Source of the DNA: Humidesulfovibrio sp.
Lineage (GTDB): Bacteria > Desulfobacterota > Desulfovibrionia > Desulfovibrionales > Desulfovibrionaceae
Length of the DNA stretch: 64,000 bases
NCBI RefSeq assembly: GCF_031082295.1
Contig: NZ_JAVHLD010000005.1
Coordinates: 117,075 to 181,074, forward strand
Reading direction: 5' to 3'
Of the stretch, positions 46,511-54,634 are shown in pieces; positions within the stretch are counted from its first letter, which is position 1; the number at the start of each line of letters is the position of its first letter. A program made the position numbers and the translations under genes. Under the pieces are notes generated by a model. The model saw nothing but the letters and a program-made list of their open reading frames with translations. It had not been told where the DNA came from and did not search any database.

Positions 46511-47051
46511 AGACTATTCATGACCTCTCTTTCTGCATGCTGGGGGGGGCGCCTTCTTGGCAAAAGGCGCCGACATGAGCGGGAGAGCGAGCAACAGTCC
46601 TGGTCATCGGCCGGCCAGGAGGTGTAAATAGAAGAATATTCCATAGCCATTAATCACGACTGAACGCAAGCAGTTGTTTGAATTCAGACCATTCTCCGAG
46701 GTATTTGTCGGAAAGAAGTGTCCTCATGGGCTATGGGCTTGCGGCTGTCGAAAACTTTCCCTGGGCGAGGCTGCGAAAAAACTTCTAAACCCACTCTAGA
46801 AAAAATTGTGATTTTACTCGCCACAGGATTACTCAGTCTTGTGGAAAACAATTTATATTCATTTAGAATCACCTGTAGATCGGCGTAATCGTCAAATTTA
46901 CAGAATTGTACCTCATGCTGCTTTCTGGCGCCCTGTACAGAAGTTGGCCGTTGGTGTATGTTCAGATCCAAGGCTCCGGGTTGTTTCGGAGCCCTTGTGC
47001 CGGGCCGCTTTGGCCTGGCGGGATTGTTTTGGCATCGGAGCTGCTGTCGAC
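46511..47051. other. 541-bp AT-rich intergenic region upstream of nrdGD
   Basis: The part from about 46610 to 46950 is clearly richer in A+T than the rest of the window. A promoter-like TTGTGG...TATATT/TAGAAT region lies near 46835-46870, within reach of nrdG. A run of G (46540-46550) and a short inverted repeat GGCGCCTT..AAGGCGCC (46549-46570) lie next to the HD-GYP start. Frames of about 95 and 70 codons in this region look non-coding. I saw no NrdR box, FNR box or riboswitch that I could support. Confidence 0.4.
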
Positions 47052-47726
47052 GTGAACCCGGAAAACGCCTGGCGACACCTGCGGGGGCTGACCCCCTTGA
47101 GCCTCTGCGACTGGCCCGGGCGGCCGTGCTGCGTGGTCTTCCTGGGCGGCTGCAACCTGCGCTGCCCCACCTGCCACAACGCCGCGCTCGCCTGGGACAT
47201 GGAGAGCCAGCCCCAGTTGCCGCAGGCCCGCCTGAAAGCCTTCCTCTCCAGCCGCGCGCGCTGGCTGTCCGGGGTAACCGTCAGCGGCGGCGAGCCCACC
47301 AACGTCCCCGGCATCGGCATGATCCTGCACGAAATTTCCGCCTCCGGGCTGCCCATCAAGCTCGACACCAACGCCATGCGCCCCGACGTGGTGGAGGCCC
47401 TGCTGACCGAGGGCCTGGTGGAGTTCTTTTCCGTGGATGTCAAAGGCCCCTTCGACCAGTACCCGGCCCTCACCGGCGGCGCGGTGACCGAAGAGGACGC
47501 GCGCAGAAACCTCTCGCGCATCTTCGCCCTGGCCGAAGCCCGGCCCGAGGCCTTCGCCTTCCGCACCACGCTGGTGCCCCAGCTTTCCGACCGTGACCTG
47601 ACCACCGTGCGCGGCATGCTGCCCGCCGGGTTCACCCTTGCCACCCAGGACTACAAGACCCCAAGGAGGCCGCATGCCCTCGCAGATTCTGAAGCGCGAC
47701 GGACGACTGGAAACATGGTCCAATGA
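47052..47726 (+). CDS. nrdG: anaerobic ribonucleotide reductase activating protein
   Basis: 224 residues from GTG 47052 (GGAG 12 bases upstream, rather long); the frame stays open to 46839 but that part is AT-rich and unlike NrdG. The radical-SAM cluster motif CX3CX2C (GCNLRCPTC) gives Cys34, 38 and 41, followed by TVSGGEPTNVPG. NrdG cleaves SAM to place the glycyl radical on NrdD. The 3' end overlaps nrdD by 53 bases, more than is usual for translational coupling. Confidence 0.92.
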   Translation: MNPENAWRHLRGLTPLSLCDWPGRPCCVVFLGGCNLRCPTCHNAALAWDMESQPQLPQARLKAFLSSRARWLSGVTVSGGEPTNVPGIGMILHEISASGLPIKLDTNAMRPDVVEALLTEGLVEFFSVDVKGPFDQYPALTGGAVTEEDARRNLSRIFALAEARPEAFAFRTTLVPQLSDRDLTTVRGMLPAGFTLATQDYKTPRRPHALADSEARRTTGNMVQ

Positions 47727-49734
47727 CCGCATCGCCCAGGCCATCTTCAAGGCCCTCTCCGCCAGCGGCATAAAGGACCCGCTTCTTGGACGCCGCCTGG
47801 CGCTGAAGGTCGAGGCCAAGCTCAAGGATGTGGACATCCCCGAGCAGGAGCACGTGCAGGACATGGTGGAGCTGGTGCTCATGGAGATGCGCCAGTTCGC
47901 GGTGGCGCGCAAATACATCCTGTACCGCGAGAAGCGCAGGGCGCTCAGGAATCAGCGCGAGGCCTTCCTCGACATCACCGAGACCATCGACGAGTACCTG
48001 GCCAAGAGCGACTGGCGCGTGAGCGAGAACGCCAACATGAGCCACAGCTTCCAGGGGCTCATGCTGCACCTTTCCGGCACGGTGCAGGCGCGCTACGCCC
48101 TGGAGAAATATCCGGAGGAGGTGCGCCTGGCCCACGAGCACGGCTACTTCCACATCCACGACCTGTCCTTCGGCCTGGCCGGGTACTGCGCGGGCTGGAG
48201 CCTGCGCGACCTGCTGCTCGAGGGCTTCAACCTGGAGGGCCGCTCCTGCGCCGGTCCGGCCCGGCACTTCGACTCCGCCCTGGGGCAGATGGTGAACTTC
48301 CTGGGCACGCTGCAAAACGAGTGGGCGGGCGCCCAGGCCTTCAACAACGTGGACACCTACCTCGCGCCCTTCATCCGCCACGACGGCCTGAACTACAAGA
48401 AGGTGCGCCAGGCGGTGCAGAAGTTCGTGTTCAACGTCAACACCACCAGCCGCTGGGGCGGGCAGAGCCCCTTCACCAACCTGACCTTCGACCTGACCCC
48501 GCCCAAGCACATCGCCGGGGAGGCCATCATCATCGGCGGCGAGCTTCAGGACTCCACCTACGGCGAGTATGCGGCGGAAATGGAGATGTTCAATCGGGCG
48601 TTTCTGGAGGTCATGCTGGACGGCGACTACGCCGGGCAGATTTTCTCGTTCCCCATCCCCACCTACAACGTCACCGAGGACTTCCCCTGGGAGTCCGAGA
48701 TCGGCGAGCTGCTCTTGAAGCTCACGGCCAAGTACGGCGCGCCCTATTTCCAGAACTTCATCAACTCCGACCTGCAGCCCGAGGACGTGCGCAGCATGTG
48801 CTGCCGCCTGAAGATGGACCTGCGCGAGCTGCGCAACAAGGTGGGCGGGCTGTTCGGCGCTGGCGACCTCACCGGCTCCATCGGCGTTGTCACGCTGAAC
48901 CTGCCCAAGCTGGCGTATCTCTCCCAGGGCGAGGACGAGTTCCTGGGCCTGGTGGAGGAGTACGCGACCCTGGCCAAGGACTGCCTGGAGTTCAAGCGCA
49001 AACTCATCTCCGACAACCTTGAGCGCGGCATGTTCCCGTGGACCAAGCGCTACCTGAAGAACGGCTTCCGGGGGCACTTCTCCACCATCGGCCTGCTCGG
49101 CGGGCACGAGGCCTGCCTGAACCTCATCGGCAAGGGCATCGAGACCGAGAACGGCATGCGCCTGATGCGCCGCACCCTGAACCGCCTGCGCGACATCACC
49201 AGCCGCTTCCAGGAGGAGACGGGCACCCTGTACAACCTGGAGGCCACCCCGGCCGAGGGCACCAGCTACCGCCTGGCGAAGATCGACAAGAACCTTTACT
49301 CGGACATCATCACCAGCGGCAACGGCACGCCGTACTACACCAACTCCACCTGCCTGCCCGTGGGCCACTCGGAGGACGTGGTGGCCTGCCTGGAGCACCA
49401 GGACCAGCTGCAGCCGCTGTACACCGGCGGCACGGTGTTCCACACCTTCCTGGGCGAGTCCGTGGCCGACCTGGCGAGCCTGCGCGAGTTCATCGTGCGG
49501 AGCTTCCGCAACACCAAGCTGCCGTTCCTGTCCATCACGCCGACGTTCTCGGTGTGCAAGGGCCACGGCTACATCCACGGCGAGCACGAGGCCTGCCCCA
49601 CCTGCGGCGAGGAGACCGAGGTCTACACGCGCATCGTGGGCTACTACCGGCCCGTGTCGCGCTGGAACAAGGGCAAGCAGGCCGAGTACGTGGACCGCAA
49701 GGTGTACGCGGGGGTGTGCGGCTGCGACCACTAG
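47674..49734 (+). CDS. nrdD: anaerobic ribonucleoside-triphosphate reductase
   Basis: 686 residues from ATG 47674 (AAGGAGG upstream). An ATP-cone-like N-terminus (ILKRDGRLETWSNDRIAQAI) is followed by the glycyl-radical barrel (FNVNTTSRWGGQSPFTNLTF; TTIGLLGGHEACLN-like FSTIGLLGGHEACL). The C-terminus has a zinc-type pair CPTCGEE with an upstream CKGHG and a later CGC. The radical Gly656 lies in RIVGYYRPV. It reduces ribonucleotides under anaerobic conditions. A terminator follows 28 bases after the stop. Confidence 0.97.
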   Translation: MPSQILKRDGRLETWSNDRIAQAIFKALSASGIKDPLLGRRLALKVEAKLKDVDIPEQEHVQDMVELVLMEMRQFAVARKYILYREKRRALRNQREAFLDITETIDEYLAKSDWRVSENANMSHSFQGLMLHLSGTVQARYALEKYPEEVRLAHEHGYFHIHDLSFGLAGYCAGWSLRDLLLEGFNLEGRSCAGPARHFDSALGQMVNFLGTLQNEWAGAQAFNNVDTYLAPFIRHDGLNYKKVRQAVQKFVFNVNTTSRWGGQSPFTNLTFDLTPPKHIAGEAIIIGGELQDSTYGEYAAEMEMFNRAFLEVMLDGDYAGQIFSFPIPTYNVTEDFPWESEIGELLLKLTAKYGAPYFQNFINSDLQPEDVRSMCCRLKMDLRELRNKVGGLFGAGDLTGSIGVVTLNLPKLAYLSQGEDEFLGLVEEYATLAKDCLEFKRKLISDNLERGMFPWTKRYLKNGFRGHFSTIGLLGGHEACLNLIGKGIETENGMRLMRRTLNRLRDITSRFQEETGTLYNLEATPAEGTSYRLAKIDKNLYSDIITSGNGTPYYTNSTCLPVGHSEDVVACLEHQDQLQPLYTGGTVFHTFLGESVADLASLREFIVRSFRNTKLPFLSITPTFSVCKGHGYIHGEHEACPTCGEETEVYTRIVGYYRPVSRWNKGKQAEYVDRKVYAGVCGCDH

Positions 49735-49761
49735 CCGCAGGCGTTTGCTGACCACGAAACC

Positions 49762-49796
49762 ACCGCCGGGGCGTGCTGCTCCGGCGGTTCTGTTTT
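49762..49796 (+). terminator. rho-independent terminator after nrdD
   Basis: ACCGCCGG and CCGGCGGT form an 8-bp stem with an 11-base loop, followed by TCTGTTTT. Confidence 0.85.
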
Positions 49797-49840
49797 GCGG
49801 GGTAGGGCGGGGGAAGCGCTGGTGTATTTCGCCCGCCACG

Positions 49841-49869
49841 TTGACAGGACGCCCGAAGCGTGGAATCGT
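49841..49869 (+). promoter_or_regulatory. promoter of first tandem binding-protein gene
   Basis: TTGACA (49841-49846), a 17-base spacer ending AAGCGTGG, and AATCGT. The block TTGACA...AAG-GTGGA recurs at the same spacing before the two following paralogs. The -10 is poor. It is followed by an inverted repeat GGCGCA (49871-49876) / TGCGCC (49899-49904). Confidence 0.5.
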
Positions 49870-49944
49870 TGGCGCATCTGCAAATATGTGGTTGCGGGTG
49901 CGCCTGACCCAGCGCCCTGCGCCTCCAGACGGTGGGGTGCCTGC

Positions 49945-51084
49945 ATGCACATGGCGCGCGTTCTCGCAATCCTCCTGGCGTTGTCCGCCTGCCTCGGCTG
50001 CACCCGCGAGCCGGAGCCGCTCAAGATCGGCGCGGTGCTCTCCATCACCGGCCCTGCCGCCTACCTGGGCGAGCCGGAAAAAAACACCCTGCTCATGCTC
50101 CAAGAGGAGGCCAACGCCAGGGGCGGGGTGGGCGGCCACAAGGTCGAGCTGGTCATCTACGACGACGGCTCCGACGTGAGCAGCGCCATCCAGTCCGCCA
50201 CCCGCCTCATCGAGGAGGACCGCGTGGCCGTGGTCATCGGCCCCAGCACCTCCGGCAACACCCTGGCAGTGCGCCAGCTCTTCGCCCCGGCCAGGATTCC
50301 GCTGGTGTCGTGCGCGGCCTCGGAGCGGATCGTCAAGCCAGTGGACCCGTGGGTGTTCAGCACCCCGCAGCTGGACCGCGCCGCTGTGACAAAGATTCTC
50401 GCCGACGCCCGGCGCAAGGGCTACGCCAAGCTGGCCAGCATCTCCTCCGCGGACGGCTTCGGCCAGTCCGGACGCGCCGTGCTGCAGGAGCTGGTGCGCG
50501 CCCAGGAGCTGGCCCTGGTGGCGGACGAAGTCTACGGCCCCAGCGATACTGACGTGTCCGTGCAGCTCGGCAGGATCAGGGACGCCGCGCCCGACGCCCT
50601 CATCTGCTGGGGCATCGGCCCCGGTCCGGTGACCGTGGCCCGAACCCGGGCGCAGATGGGGCTCGCCATCCCGCTCTACATGAGCCACGGCGTGGCCTCC
50701 CCGAAGTTCATCGAGCAGGCGGGGGAGAGCGCCGAGGGCGTCATGCTCCCCGCGGGGCGGCTGGCTGTGGTGGACCAGGTGCCGTCCGGGCACCCCCAGA
50801 AGGCCCTGCTTGCCGCGTACTCCCAGCGCTATGCGCAGAAGTACGGCACGCCCCCCACCACCTTCGGCGGCTACGCCTTTGACGCGTTCATGCTCGTGGC
50901 CACGGCGGTGCAGGCGGGCAAGTCGGTCAAACCCCAGGACATCCGCGACAATCTGGAGCGCACCAAGGGCCTTGCCGGGACCTCGGGCATCTTCACCATG
51001 AGCACCGCCGACCACAACGGCCTGGACGAGGGCGCGTTCCTGCTGGTGGCCGTTGCCGGGGGCCAGTGGAAGGTGCTCGACTGA
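49945..51084 (+). CDS. LIV-type ABC binding lipoprotein, paralog 1
   Basis: 379 residues from ATG 49945 (GGTGGGG upstream), with a lipobox (LGC, Cys near 18). Leu/Ile/Val-binding type I receptor fold: LKIGAVLSITGPAAYLGEPE, VVIGPSTSGNTLAV, IVKPVDPWVFSTPQLDR, MSHGVASPKFIEQAGES. Exactly the same length as its two downstream paralogs but the most divergent of the three. Recruits substrate to the shared LivHMGF permease at 53753-57320. The ligand may be an amino acid, an amide or an organic acid. Confidence 0.93.
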   Translation: MHMARVLAILLALSACLGCTREPEPLKIGAVLSITGPAAYLGEPEKNTLLMLQEEANARGGVGGHKVELVIYDDGSDVSSAIQSATRLIEEDRVAVVIGPSTSGNTLAVRQLFAPARIPLVSCAASERIVKPVDPWVFSTPQLDRAAVTKILADARRKGYAKLASISSADGFGQSGRAVLQELVRAQELALVADEVYGPSDTDVSVQLGRIRDAAPDALICWGIGPGPVTVARTRAQMGLAIPLYMSHGVASPKFIEQAGESAEGVMLPAGRLAVVDQVPSGHPQKALLAAYSQRYAQKYGTPPTTFGGYAFDAFMLVATAVQAGKSVKPQDIRDNLERTKGLAGTSGIFTMSTADHNGLDEGAFLLVAVAGGQWKVLD

Positions 51085-51136
51085 CCCGCCGGGCCAGCAG
51101 GCGTGGCGCGGCGGCGCTTAAAACGCTTGCAACACA

Positions 51137-51165
51137 TTGACAGCAGAAGCGAAATGTGGAACTGA
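51137..51165 (+). promoter_or_regulatory. promoter of second tandem binding-protein gene
   Basis: TTGACA (51137-51142), a 17-base spacer ending AAATGTGG, and AACTGA. Same block as before paralogs 1 and 3. Confidence 0.5.
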
Positions 51166-51211
51166 GCATTTACTCACGGGGAGACGTGTGGCCCCCTGCG
51201 AGTGAGTGCTC
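51164..51211 (+). promoter_or_regulatory. leader inverted repeat before paralog 2
   Basis: GAGCATTTACTC (51164-51175) and GAGTGAGTGCTC (51200-51211) form a 12-base stem with two mismatches around a 24-base loop, ending 33 bases before the start codon. An equivalent element stands before paralog 3. Confidence 0.5.
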
Positions 51212-51244
51212 ATTCCTTCACCAACCATCATACGAGGCATTCCC

Positions 51245-52384
51245 ATGAAAATGGCGCGCGCTGTTGTGATCGCTTTGGCCCTGATGACCTTCCTCGGCTG
51301 CTCCAAGGAGTCCGACTCCCTCAAGATCGGCGCGGTGCTTTCCGTCACCGGCCCGGCGTCGTTTTTGGGCGAGCCCGAGAAGAACACCCTGCTTCTGCTC
51401 CAGGACGAGATCAACGCCAAGGGCGGCGTGGAAGGCCGCAAGGTCCAGGTCATTGTCTATGACGACGAGTCCGACGTGAACAAGTGCGTCATGGCCGCCA
51501 AGAAGCTCATCGAGCAGGACAAGGTGGCCGTGGTTCTCGGCCCCAGCATCTCCGGCAACACGCTCGCCATCTCCAAGTTCTTCGCCCCGGCCAAGATTCC
51601 GCTGGTTTCCTGCTCCGCGGCCGAGAAGATCGTCAAGCCCGTGGACCCGTGGGTCTTCAACACCCCGCAGCTGGACCGCCACGCCGTGGGCAAGATCCTG
51701 GCCGACGCCAAGAAGAAGGGCTTCGCCAAGATCGCCATCCTCACCGTGTCCGACGGCTACGGCCAGGCCGGACGCGCCGTGCTGCAGGAGCTCGTCCCGG
51801 CCCAGGGCCTGACCCTGGTGGCCGACGAGGTCTTCGGTCCCAAGGACACCGACATGTCCGCCCAGCTCACCAAGATCAAGGGTTCCGCGCCGGACGCCAT
51901 CATCTGCTGGGGCACCAACCCCGGCCCGGCCGTGGTGGCCCGCAACCGCGCCCAGCTGGGCATCACCACGCCGCTGTACATGAGCCACGGCGTGGCCTCC
52001 AAGAAGTTCATCGAGCTTGCTGGCGAAAGCGCCGAAGGCATCATCCTGCCCGCTGGCCGCCTGGTGGCCGTGAGCCAGGTGCCCGACGGACACCCGCAGA
52101 AGGCCCTGTTGACCAAGTACGTGGACGACTACACCAAGAAGTACGGCACCCCGCCTTCCACCTTCGGCGGCCACGCCTACGACGCCTTCGCCCTGGTCAT
52201 CGAGGCGGTGAAGCTCGGCAAGTCCATCAAGTCCGAGGACATCCGCGCCAACCTGGAGAAGATCACGAACATGCCGGGAACCGCGGGCGTGTACACCATG
52301 ACCCCGGAGAACCACAACGGCCTGAACGAGGACGCCTTCCTCATGGTCGTCATCGAGAAGGGCGACTGGAAGGTCGTCGACTAG
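51245..52384 (+). CDS. LIV-type ABC binding lipoprotein, paralog 2
   Basis: 379 residues from ATG 51245; GAGG lies about ten bases upstream. Lipobox FLGCSKES (Cys near 19). Receptor domain as in paralog 1 but much closer to paralog 3: long identical stretches include SVTGPASFLGEPEKNTL and MSHGVASKKFIELAGESAEG. Differences cluster in the ligand-facing half and the C-terminus (KTEDIRANLEKITNMPG versus QDIRDNLEKIKGMPG regions). The gene has its own promoter and leader repeat, so it may be expressed separately from its neighbours. Confidence 0.94.
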   Translation: MKMARAVVIALALMTFLGCSKESDSLKIGAVLSVTGPASFLGEPEKNTLLLLQDEINAKGGVEGRKVQVIVYDDESDVNKCVMAAKKLIEQDKVAVVLGPSISGNTLAISKFFAPAKIPLVSCSAAEKIVKPVDPWVFNTPQLDRHAVGKILADAKKKGFAKIAILTVSDGYGQAGRAVLQELVPAQGLTLVADEVFGPKDTDMSAQLTKIKGSAPDAIICWGTNPGPAVVARNRAQLGITTPLYMSHGVASKKFIELAGESAEGIILPAGRLVAVSQVPDGHPQKALLTKYVDDYTKKYGTPPSTFGGHAYDAFALVIEAVKLGKSIKSEDIRANLEKITNMPGTAGVYTMTPENHNGLNEDAFLMVVIEKGDWKVVD

Positions 52385-52436
52385 CCTGACGGGATGAAAA
52401 TACTGGCGCGGGCTTGCGGGTGAAAAGGGCCGCGCA

Positions 52437-52465
52437 TTGACAGCCCGCGCCAAGTGTGGATATGA
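52437..52465 (+). promoter_or_regulatory. promoter of third tandem binding-protein gene
   Basis: TTGACA (52437-52442), a 17-base spacer ending AAGTGTGG, and ATATGA. Best -10 of the three tandem promoters. Confidence 0.55.
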
Positions 52466-52508
52466 GCACTTACTTTTGGCCACTGCGTAGTGACTGGGGT
52501 AATTGCTC
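52464..52508 (+). promoter_or_regulatory. leader inverted repeat before paralog 3
   Basis: GAGCACTTAC (52464-52473) and GTAATTGCTC (52499-52508) pair at 9 of 10 positions around a 25-base loop. It starts 27 bases after the TTGACA start, exactly as before paralog 2, though the arm sequence differs. Confidence 0.5.
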
Positions 52509-52540
52509 ATTCACTTTTCAACATCCGGTGAGGCTTTCTC

Positions 52541-53680
52541 ATGAAAATGGCTCGCGCTGCCGCAATAGTTCTGGCCCTGCTCACTTTCCTCGGCTGCTCC
52601 AAGGAGTCCGACACCCTGAAGGTCGGCGCGGTGCTTTCCGTCACCGGCCCGGCGTCGTTTTTGGGCGAGCCCGAGAAAAACACCCTGCTCATGCTGCAGG
52701 ATGAGATCAACGCCGCCGGTGGCGTTGACGGCCGCAAGCTCGAGGTCATCATCTACGACGACGAGACCGACGTGAACAAGTGCGTCATGGCCGCCAAGAA
52801 GCTCATCGAAAAGGACAAGGTCGTGGCGGTCTTCGGCCCCAGCACCTCGGGCAACACGCTGGCCATCACCAAGTTCTTCGCCCCGGCCAAGATTCCCCTG
52901 ATCTCCTGCGCCGCGGCCGAGAAGATCGTCAAGCCCGTGGACCCGTGGGTGTTCAACACGCCGTCGCTCGACCGCCATGCCGCGGGCAAGATCCTGGCCG
53001 ACGCCAAGAAGAAGGGCTACACCAAGCTCGCCATCCTCACCGTGTCCGACGGCTTCGGCCAGGCCGGCCGCGCCGTGCTGCAGGAGCTCATCCCGGCCCA
53101 GGGCCTGACCCTGCTGGCCGACGAGGTCTACGGCCCCAAGGACACGGACATGTCCGCCCAGCTCACCAAGATCAAGGCCCTGGCGCCCGACGCCATCATC
53201 TGCTGGGGCACCAACCCCGGCCCGGCCGTGGTGGCCCGCAACCGCACCCAGCTGGGCATCACCACGCCGCTGTACATGAGCCACGGCGTGGCCTCCAAGA
53301 AGTTCATCGAGCTGGCGGGCGAGAGCGCCGAGGGCCTCGTGCTGCCCGCGGGCCGCCTGCTGGCGGCGGACCAGGTGCCCGACGGACACCCCCAGAAGGC
53401 TTTGCTGACCAAGTACGTGGCCGACTACACCAAGAGGTTCGGCGCGGCCCCGGCCACCTTCGGCGGCCACACCTATGACGCGCTGCAACTGCTCATCACG
53501 GCGGTGAAGGCCGGTAAGTCCATCAAGCCCCAGGACATCCGCGACAATCTGGAGAAGATCAAGGGCATGCCCGGAGCTGGCGGCGTCTATACCATGAGCC
53601 CGGAGAACCACAACGGCCTTGACGAGAGCGCCTTCTTTATGGTGACCATCGAGAAGGGCGAGTGGAAGGTCGTCGACTAG
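52541..53680 (+). CDS. LIV-type ABC binding lipoprotein, paralog 3
   Basis: 379 residues, lipobox FLGCSKES (Cys near 19), receptor fold as in paralogs 1 and 2. It is closest to paralog 2, so these two arose by a recent tandem duplication. The ribosome-binding site (GGTGAGG) lies ten bases before the ATG. The livH2 gene begins 72 bases after the stop, so this copy is the one most directly linked to the permease genes. Confidence 0.94.
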   Translation: MKMARAAAIVLALLTFLGCSKESDTLKVGAVLSVTGPASFLGEPEKNTLLMLQDEINAAGGVDGRKLEVIIYDDETDVNKCVMAAKKLIEKDKVVAVFGPSTSGNTLAITKFFAPAKIPLISCAAAEKIVKPVDPWVFNTPSLDRHAAGKILADAKKKGYTKLAILTVSDGFGQAGRAVLQELIPAQGLTLLADEVYGPKDTDMSAQLTKIKALAPDAIICWGTNPGPAVVARNRTQLGITTPLYMSHGVASKKFIELAGESAEGLVLPAGRLLAADQVPDGHPQKALLTKYVADYTKRFGAAPATFGGHTYDALQLLITAVKAGKSIKPQDIRDNLEKIKGMPGAGGVYTMSPENHNGLDESAFFMVTIEKGEWKVVD

Positions 53681-53752
53681 CCTGAACGAAAAAACGTGCA
53701 ACACGGTCGACGGGCCTGATGGGTTCGTCGACCGTCTTGTGTTTGGAAACGC

Positions 53753-54634
53753 ATGGATCTGCCGAGCCTGCTGCAATACCTCATCACCGGGTTGACCGTG
53801 GGCGCCACCTACGGCCTTACGGCGCTGGGGTTCACCATCATCTTCAACACCACCGGCATCATCAACTTCGCCCAGGGCGAGTTCGTGATGCTCGGCGGCA
53901 TGATGAGCGTGTTCTTCATGCGCGCCCTCGGCCTGCCGGAGCCCTTGGCCATCGTCATGGCCGTGGCCGGGACCACGCTCCTGGGCGCCGTGGTGGAGCG
54001 CCTGGCCATCCGCCCCGTGCGCGACGCCTCGCCCATCAACCTCATCATCATCACCATCGGAGTCTCCATCCTCATCCGTGGCGCGGCCATGCTGCTCTGG
54101 GGCAAGGACACCTTCGCCCTGCCCGCGTTCACCGGCAGCGAGCCGGTGTCGTTCTTCGGCGCGGCGCTGATGCCCCAGACCCTGTGGGTGCTGGCCATCA
54201 GCCTGCTGATCCTGGCCGGGCTCAAGACGTTCTTCTCGCGCTCCATCCACGGCAAGGCCATGCTGGCCTGCTCCTACGACCCCAAGGCCGCGGCCCTGGT
54301 GGGCATCGGCGTGGACCGCATGATCCTGCTCTCGTTCATGATTTCCGCCCTGGTGGGGGCCATCGGCGGGGCCATCCTGGCGCCCATCACCCTGACCTCC
54401 TTTGACGTGGGCGTGATGCTGGGCTTGAAGGGCTTCGCCGCCTGCATCCTGGGCGGCCTGGGCAATCCCTTTGGCGCGGCGGCCGGCGGGCTTGTCCTTG
54501 GCGTGCTGGAGTCCCTGGGCGCCGGGCTCATCTCCTCGGCCTACAAGGACGCCATCGCCTTCGTGATTCTCTTGGTCCTCTTGTTCGTGCGGCCCACCGG
54601 GCTGTTCGGGCAAAAGGACGGGAAGCGGGTGTGA
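53753..54634 (+). CDS. livH: LivH family ABC permease (second system)
   Basis: 293 residues, about eight membrane segments. N-terminal LTVGATYGLTALGFTIIFNT-type motif followed by GIINFAQGEFVMLGGM, and coupling helix HGKAMLACSYDPKAAALVGI (about 166-185). Partner of the next gene in the membrane channel served by the three binding lipoproteins. No clear ribosome-binding site (TTGTGTTTGGAAACGC upstream of ATG). It overlaps livM2 by four bases. Confidence 0.94.
   Translation: MDLPSLLQYLITGLTVGATYGLTALGFTIIFNTTGIINFAQGEFVMLGGMMSVFFMRALGLPEPLAIVMAVAGTTLLGAVVERLAIRPVRDASPINLIIITIGVSILIRGAAMLLWGKDTFALPAFTGSEPVSFFGAALMPQTLWVLAISLLILAGLKTFFSRSIHGKAMLACSYDPKAAALVGIGVDRMILLSFMISALVGAIGGAILAPITLTSFDVGVMLGLKGFAACILGGLGNPFGAAAGGLVLGVLESLGAGLISSAYKDAIAFVILLVLLFVRPTGLFGQKDGKRV

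Noticed and set aside
46684-46971. A 95-codon frame on the minus strand in the AT-rich region before nrdG
   Set aside because: No ribosome-binding site, no recognisable pattern, and AT-rich DNA of the kind expected in a control region.
46839-47051. An N-terminal extension of NrdG by 71 residues
   Set aside because: The extension is AT-rich, does not resemble NrdG and would make the protein longer than usual; the homologous part begins at the GTG at 47052.
47632-51015. A frame of over 1100 codons on the minus strand opposite nrdD and the first binding-protein gene
   Set aside because: It spans two well-identified plus-strand genes and a terminator; the composition (H, V, L, Q, G repeats) is that of an antisense shadow.
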